From: Ammoniphilus sp. YIM 78166
Lineage (GTDB): Bacteria; Bacillota; Bacilli; Aneurinibacillales; RAOX-1
DNA: 64,000 nt
Direction: 5' to 3'
NCBI RefSeq assembly: GCF_004522215.1
Contig: NZ_SDLR01000001.1
Span: 620,001 to 684,000, forward strand
Shown here one piece after another: positions 59,887-64,000 of this stretch (positions are counted from its first letter, which is position 1; every line of letters begins with the position of its first letter). The notes under the pieces are model-generated. The model had not been told where the DNA came from, ran no database searches, and worked only from the letters and a program-made list of their open reading frames with translations. The position numbers were made by a program, and so were the translations under genes.

Positions 59887-61689
59887 ATGGGTACTAAATA
59901 TCAGCACCGAAATGAGATAGAAGAACAGTACAAATGGAATTTGTTGGATCTTTATAAAGAGGAGTCAGAGTGGGAACAGGATTTTCAAAAAGTTGACCAG
60001 TTAGGGCAATCGATCGTCAAGTTTAAAGGAAAGCTGGCCCAAACCTCCCAAGCGCTTCTTGAATGTCTGGCTTTAGATGAGCAAGCCAGTTTGATTTTGG
60101 AAAAGGTGTATGTGTATGCGGCTTTGAACAAGGATGAGGATACAAGAAATTCGAAGTATCAAGGTTTAACGGATCGAGCCTCCAGCTTGAGTGTAAAGTC
60201 AAGCGGGGCTACCTCGTTTATTGTTCCTGAGATTCTAACGATACCGAATGAAACGTTGGAACGGTTCTATCAAGAAGAGCCTAAGCTGCAATTCTACAAA
60301 AAGTACTTAGACCGGATCTTGCGCAAGAAAGAGCATATTCTCTCGGCCGAGCAGGAAGAAATTCTCGCACAAACGGGTGAAATGGCTTCTGCACCGCGAA
60401 CCATCTTCGGGATGATTGACAATGCCGATATGCAATATGGGACCATAGTGGTTGATGGCAAGGAGATTAAACTCACCAAGGGAAGTTATTTTGAACTATT
60501 AGAAAATCCGGATCAGAAGGTTCGACAAGAGGCCTTTAAGACGTTCTATAAAAGCTACATCGGTCAGAAAAATACAATTGGGGCAACCCTGAATGCCAGT
60601 ATCAAAAAGGACGTATTCTTTGCCCGCATCCGTAAGTATCCCTCAGCTCTTGAGGCGTCTTTGTTCGGTGACAATATCTCCGTGGATGTATATAACAACC
60701 TGATTGCAACCGCTCGAGCCAACTTGGCTCCAATGTACGAATATATACAGCTGCGCAAGGAAATGCTCGGCGTGGATGAGCTACATATGTATGATTTATT
60801 CACACCCTTAGTCGGTGAAGCGAAAATGAATATTCCTTATGAGGAAGCCTACGCTACCATGAAGAAGGGACTGGCGCCGTTAGGGGAGGAGTATAGGGCT
60901 CTCCTAGAGGAAGCCCACCAAAACCGATGGATCGATGTGTACGAAACGGAAGGGAAACGGAGTGGTGCTTATGCTTGGGGTGCTTACGGTACGCATCCTT
61001 ACGTACTTCTCAATCACCAAGACAACTTAAACAGTATGTTTACCTTAGCGCACGAAGTGGGTCACATGCTCCATTCTGCGTTAAGTGATGCCAACCAGCC
61101 TTATCTATACGCACAGTACACCATTTTTGTTGCAGAAGTGGCTTCTACCGTCAATGAAGCTTTATTGATGCAGCATCTATTGAAGAATACAACGGACAAA
61201 AAAGTAAAGATGTATCTGATTACCTATTTCCTTGATCAATTCAGAACCACCTTCTTCCGTCAAACGCAATTCGCTGAGTTTGAGAAGGTGACACATGAGA
61301 TGGTTGAGCGCGGAGATTCACTCACAGTCGATTCGTTGTCCGAGGTTTATCTGGACCTAAATAAGGCATACTACGGAGATGGGATTATCCATGATGAAGA
61401 GATAGCGTATGAATGGTCTCGGATTCCTCATTTCTATAACGCGTTTTATGTATATAAATACGCCACGGGCTTTGCGGCCGCTATTGCCTTGTCCAAGGCG
61501 ATTCTCGAAGAAGGGCAGCCGGCAGTCGAAAGGTATTTGGAGTTCTTGAAGAGCGGAGGTTCTGACTACTCTCTTGAGCTGCTGAAAAAGGCGGGGGTTG
61601 ATATGACCACCCCTAAGCCGATTGAGGATGCCCTTAAGGTTTTTGCTGAGTATGTGCAGGAGCTGAAAAAACTGCATCAGGAAGAATAG
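59887..61689 (+). CDS. pepF: Oligoendopeptidase F
   Basis: A 600-residue M3-family zinc metallopeptidase that cleaves oligopeptides in the cytoplasm. The zinc motif is HEVGH at 389-393 (TLAHEVGHMLHS), with the third ligand glutamate expected in FVAEVASTVNEAL. The N-terminal helical region (RNEIEEQYKWNLLDLYKEES) is typical. Family members in Bacillus (YjbG) can reduce sporulation when overexpressed by degrading signalling peptides. ATG 59887 follows AAGGAGGG. Confidence 0.93.
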   Translation: MGTKYQHRNEIEEQYKWNLLDLYKEESEWEQDFQKVDQLGQSIVKFKGKLAQTSQALLECLALDEQASLILEKVYVYAALNKDEDTRNSKYQGLTDRASSLSVKSSGATSFIVPEILTIPNETLERFYQEEPKLQFYKKYLDRILRKKEHILSAEQEEILAQTGEMASAPRTIFGMIDNADMQYGTIVVDGKEIKLTKGSYFELLENPDQKVRQEAFKTFYKSYIGQKNTIGATLNASIKKDVFFARIRKYPSALEASLFGDNISVDVYNNLIATARANLAPMYEYIQLRKEMLGVDELHMYDLFTPLVGEAKMNIPYEEAYATMKKGLAPLGEEYRALLEEAHQNRWIDVYETEGKRSGAYAWGAYGTHPYVLLNHQDNLNSMFTLAHEVGHMLHSALSDANQPYLYAQYTIFVAEVASTVNEALLMQHLLKNTTDKKVKMYLITYFLDQFRTTFFRQTQFAEFEKVTHEMVERGDSLTVDSLSEVYLDLNKAYYGDGIIHDEEIAYEWSRIPHFYNAFYVYKYATGFAAAIALSKAILEEGQPAVERYLEFLKSGGSDYSLELLKKAGVDMTTPKPIEDALKVFAEYVQELKKLHQEE

Positions 61690-61710
61690 AAAATCTATGC
61701 AAAATAAGAA

Positions 61711-61745
61711 AAGAGGCCAATCGATTAGGATTGACCTCTTTTTTC
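61711..61745. terminator. Terminator between convergent genes
   Basis: Stem AAGAGGCCAATC / GATTGACCTCTT (one mismatch) followed by TTTTTTC. Confidence 0.82.
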
Positions 61746-62003
61746 ATGGATTCTGGACCAGCCGCTTTTTTCCTTGTACAACGAGGTTTCACAGGATGCA
61801 CAGAGATACCGCACCGTCCAAGATTCAATGGTGTTATCTTTCTTGCAGCGTGGACACTTGGTTGTCTTCGTAGGGATTTTAAATTGGCAAATCAGGAGTA
61901 CAGCTGTGGCAAAAAAGAGGTAGTACGAGATTAGAAAGGCTAAGGGAATCATCAATAGGGCTAGTGATAAAAGGATAAATGAAATCGGCCTCCGTTGAAT
62001 CAA
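61725..62003 (-). CDS. Small membrane protein with zinc ribbon
   Basis: A 92-residue protein with two N-terminal membrane helices (ISFILLSLALLMIPLAFLIS and YYLFFATAVLLICQ) and a C-terminal four-cysteine zinc ribbon (CPRCKK ... CASC). TTG 62003 lies six bases after AAGGAGGG; ATG 62009 is too close to that site. Function unknown. Confidence 0.65.
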   Translation of the reverse strand: MIQRRPISFILLSLALLMIPLAFLISYYLFFATAVLLICQFKIPTKTTKCPRCKKDNTIESWTVRYLCASCETSLYKEKSGWSRIHEKRGQS

Positions 62004-62045
62004 GAACATCCCTCCTTACCTATACATATGGCCAAGCTTTCTTAT

Positions 62046-63221
62046 TCATGCTTCTTTTCCATCAAGAGAACCCTTGCTCATGATCCAGATGCCGACAGGC
62101 ATGAAGCAGGCGAAAACAATCATGAGGTAATAGGAAGTACCTAACTTAAAGTCAAAGCCAATGATCATCAGGAGAAAAAAACAAATGCGCCCTAAACTGA
62201 TGGCAAATTCACGAAAAACCAGCCGTTGCATCATTTGACCCAGCTTCATCCCTCTTGCCATTTGTGCGTAATGCAAAGACTTGGCCGGTATCCATAGCAA
62301 GGGCAAGGATACGGAGATCACTAGGTTAAACAGAACAAACCAAGGTGCAGAAGAAAAAAGCAAGGTTAAAGTAACGATCATGGAACAAATCATGCCCATT
62401 CCAATCAAGATGTCTCGGTTGGATTGATTGAGCGAACGCCCCACGATCCAATACATGAACGCACTAACCCCCCCAAAGACGAAATTCCAAGCACCCAACT
62501 CAAACTCGTCTTGTAGAAAAAAGAAAAGGAATAGTCCGTATGACATTTGCACGAAGGCAAAGTAAAAGCCGTAGGCTGCGCACGTAAACCCCATCTTGGC
62601 CATGTCCTCGTTTTCTGCCAAGAAAAAATATCGCTTGCGAAAGGATTCCTTCATTCGTGTACTAGGGACCTGTGTACTCAAGACTAGCTGCAGAATCAGC
62701 AGGCCCAAGATCATTAGGAAGGTGTAACGATATCCATAATATACAATGAACAAACCGGCGCAAAAGGGAGTAATCAGTTGAGCCAAGGTTGTGATCATAG
62801 ACTCGAGACCGATAAGAAAAGAACGATTGCCAGCGTCGGAGATCCAAAGAATCTGCAGGTTAAATCCAATGTAAAACAAGCCAACATACCCCCCGTATAA
62901 TGCCCCTAATAAGGGAAGAGAGCTGTGCAGACTGTCTTTGGCATGGAACAGATAGAGAAATAAAAGGAGCGCGAGTAACGAGGACAGGATAAAGGTCGAC
63001 CTTGTCCCGAGCCTGTGCAGTAAATAGGCACCGATTAACGATGCTGCAAAAATAGAACTGACAGAAAACAGGTTAAAGATGCCAATCTCCCGAAACGATT
63101 TTCCATGGTCCCAGAGATAGACATTCATGAATACATTGACAAAGCAAAAAATGATCGAAAAAATCAACTGAACGGAGAAAACAGCTTGAAGCGGCGATAG
63201 AATATAGGACTTTCGAGGCAA
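62046..63221 (-). CDS. MFS transporter
   Basis: A 391-residue membrane protein with about 12 helices. Similarities to the major facilitator superfamily include a loop after helix 2 (LLHRLGTRSTFILSSLLALL), where the family's conserved G-x3-D-R-x-G motif is only loosely kept. Helices continue throughout. Substrate unknown. TTG 63221 follows AAAGGGGG. Confidence 0.75.
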   Translation of the reverse strand: MPRKSYILSPLQAVFSVQLIFSIIFCFVNVFMNVYLWDHGKSFREIGIFNLFSVSSIFAASLIGAYLLHRLGTRSTFILSSLLALLLFLYLFHAKDSLHSSLPLLGALYGGYVGLFYIGFNLQILWISDAGNRSFLIGLESMITTLAQLITPFCAGLFIVYYGYRYTFLMILGLLILQLVLSTQVPSTRMKESFRKRYFFLAENEDMAKMGFTCAAYGFYFAFVQMSYGLFLFFFLQDEFELGAWNFVFGGVSAFMYWIVGRSLNQSNRDILIGMGMICSMIVTLTLLFSSAPWFVLFNLVISVSLPLLWIPAKSLHYAQMARGMKLGQMMQRLVFREFAISLGRICFFLLMIIGFDFKLGTSYYLMIVFACFMPVGIWIMSKGSLDGKEA

Positions 63222-63310
63222 AAGGACAACCCCCTTTCTCTTAATGTATATTCCTCGTCAGAACTGGAAATGTTAGGAAAGGAAGAAAGGAAACAGTTGA
63301 GGAGGAATCT

Positions 63311-63955
63311 ATGCCTAGGAAATGGTTGTCAACTTTGACTTGGCATGCGGCTTTATTAGCTGCTTTTTCTTGCGTGCTGATCACAGGAAAAGCGAGTGCC
63401 GTAGAATCGATAGTTTATAAGGTTGAGAAGGGAGATACACTTTGGGGTATTTCTCAAGTAACTGGAATTGGTGTAGAGGAATTGAAAAAAGCGAATCGTA
63501 TAAAGGGAGACCTGATTCGCAGCGGAGATAAATTAAAGATTCCCGCAGACGGGAAAAAAACGAAGTCTAAGCGTGGAGTCACCTTTACCAAGAAAGATTT
63601 TGACTGGTTTGTGCGGATCATTGAAGCAGAGGCGGGGGGAGAATCCTTTGAAGGAAAAGTGGCGGTTGCTAGTGTAGTCCTTAATCGCGTCCTGCATCGG
63701 GAGTACCCGCAAACCATTACGGATGTCATATTTCATAAGGTCAAAGGGGTATATCAATTTTCGCCTGTCGGAGACGGACGGATCCACAAAGTAAAGCCAT
63801 CCCAAGCTTCCTATCGGGCAGCACAAACCGCTTTAAAAGGAGTGGACCCCACATCAGGAGCACTATTCTTTTATAATCCACATACCGCGCGAAGTCAGTG
63901 GATTCGGTCAAGAGTCGTGATCGCTGAGATCGGCAGACATAATTTCGCTTATTAG
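63311..63955 (+). CDS. Secreted LysM protein with SleB/CwlJ-type hydrolase domain
   Basis: A 214-residue exported wall hydrolase: signal peptide (WHAALLAAFSCVLITGKASA, cleaved after ASA), one LysM domain (YKVEKGDTLWGISQVTGI, ~35-77), and a Hydrolase_2 domain (~95-214) with VRIIEAEAGGESFEGKVAVA carrying the catalytic glutamate, and YQFSPVGDGRI. Such proteins (SleB, CwlJ, YkvT) act on cortex or vegetative peptidoglycan. The LysM layout is unlike SleB, so a germination role is only possible. ATG 63311 follows GAGGAGG. Confidence 0.87.
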   Translation: MPRKWLSTLTWHAALLAAFSCVLITGKASAVESIVYKVEKGDTLWGISQVTGIGVEELKKANRIKGDLIRSGDKLKIPADGKKTKSKRGVTFTKKDFDWFVRIIEAEAGGESFEGKVAVASVVLNRVLHREYPQTITDVIFHKVKGVYQFSPVGDGRIHKVKPSQASYRAAQTALKGVDPTSGALFFYNPHTARSQWIRSRVVIAEIGRHNFAY

Positions 63956-64000
63956 TGGTTACTCCATGTGCAAAATATGGTACAATTACATAATGGATTG

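Noticed and set aside
1..64000. CRISPR arrays, tRNA or rRNA genes, insertion sequences, prophage genes
   Set aside because: Reading both strands I saw no regular repeat-spacer pattern, cloverleaf, transposase, integrase or phage structural gene.

Overview
The window looks like a chromosomal segment of an endospore-forming member of the Bacillales (Bacillota). The gene families point that way: seven YheC/YheD-type ATP-grasp proteins associated with spore coats, CotSA-like glycosyltransferases, LiaFSR, the BpsA/BpsB alkylpyrone pair, YugN, an IDEAL-domain protein, CvfB, YetF, PepF and a SleB/CwlJ-type cell wall hydrolase. MotA and MotB indicate a flagellated cell. Ribosome binding sites are strong and GGAGG-like, TTG and GTG starts are common, and several Rho-independent terminators overlap stop codons. 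I saw no tRNA, rRNA, transposase, prophage or CRISPR array.

Region 1 (1-35.8 kb) is a very large surface-glycan locus, probably for the spore surface. It starts inside a UDP-glucuronate epimerase-like gene. It holds UDP-glucose dehydrogenase, about seventeen glycosyltransferases or glycosyltransferase-like proteins, UDP-galactopyranose mutase, a type II mannose-1-phosphate guanylyltransferase, a WecC-like dehydrogenase, a second epimerase and an enolase-superfamily enzyme. Several glycosyltransferases occur as duplicated pairs. In the middle (8.3-15.9 kb) sits an island of six YheC/YheD ATP-grasp proteins and two kinase-fold proteins; a third kinase-like protein lies in the glycosyltransferase operon at 25 kb. 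Several island genes have a CATANNNTA -10 box. Two of these have AC exactly 17 bases upstream, as expected for the late mother-cell sigma factor SigK. The locus ends with a very lysine-rich protein of unknown function. The 25-34 kb part is visibly more AT-rich than the rest.

Region 2 (35.8-43.7 kb) carries an exported lipoprotein with a CAP/SCP domain, the envelope-stress system liaF-liaS-liaR, a subtilisin-like protease without a signal peptide, a seventh YheC/YheD protein, a TVP38-type membrane protein, a YugN-like protein and a secreted protein of unknown function.

Region 3 (43.7-64 kb) is housekeeping and mixed. Its standout is one gene encoding a PduL-type phosphotransacylase fused to a complete acetate kinase, so the two-step route from acyl-CoA to acid plus ATP would be on one chain. 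It also carries motAB, a membrane-anchored LysM protein whose ribosome binding site lies in a perfect hairpin, cvfB, a yetF-like gene, nth, a class B penicillin-binding protein 2, a DUF1385 membrane protein, a larA-like gene with an orphan gluconate dehydrogenase subunit 3, bpsA-bpsB, pepF, an MFS transporter and a LysM/SleB-type hydrolase.
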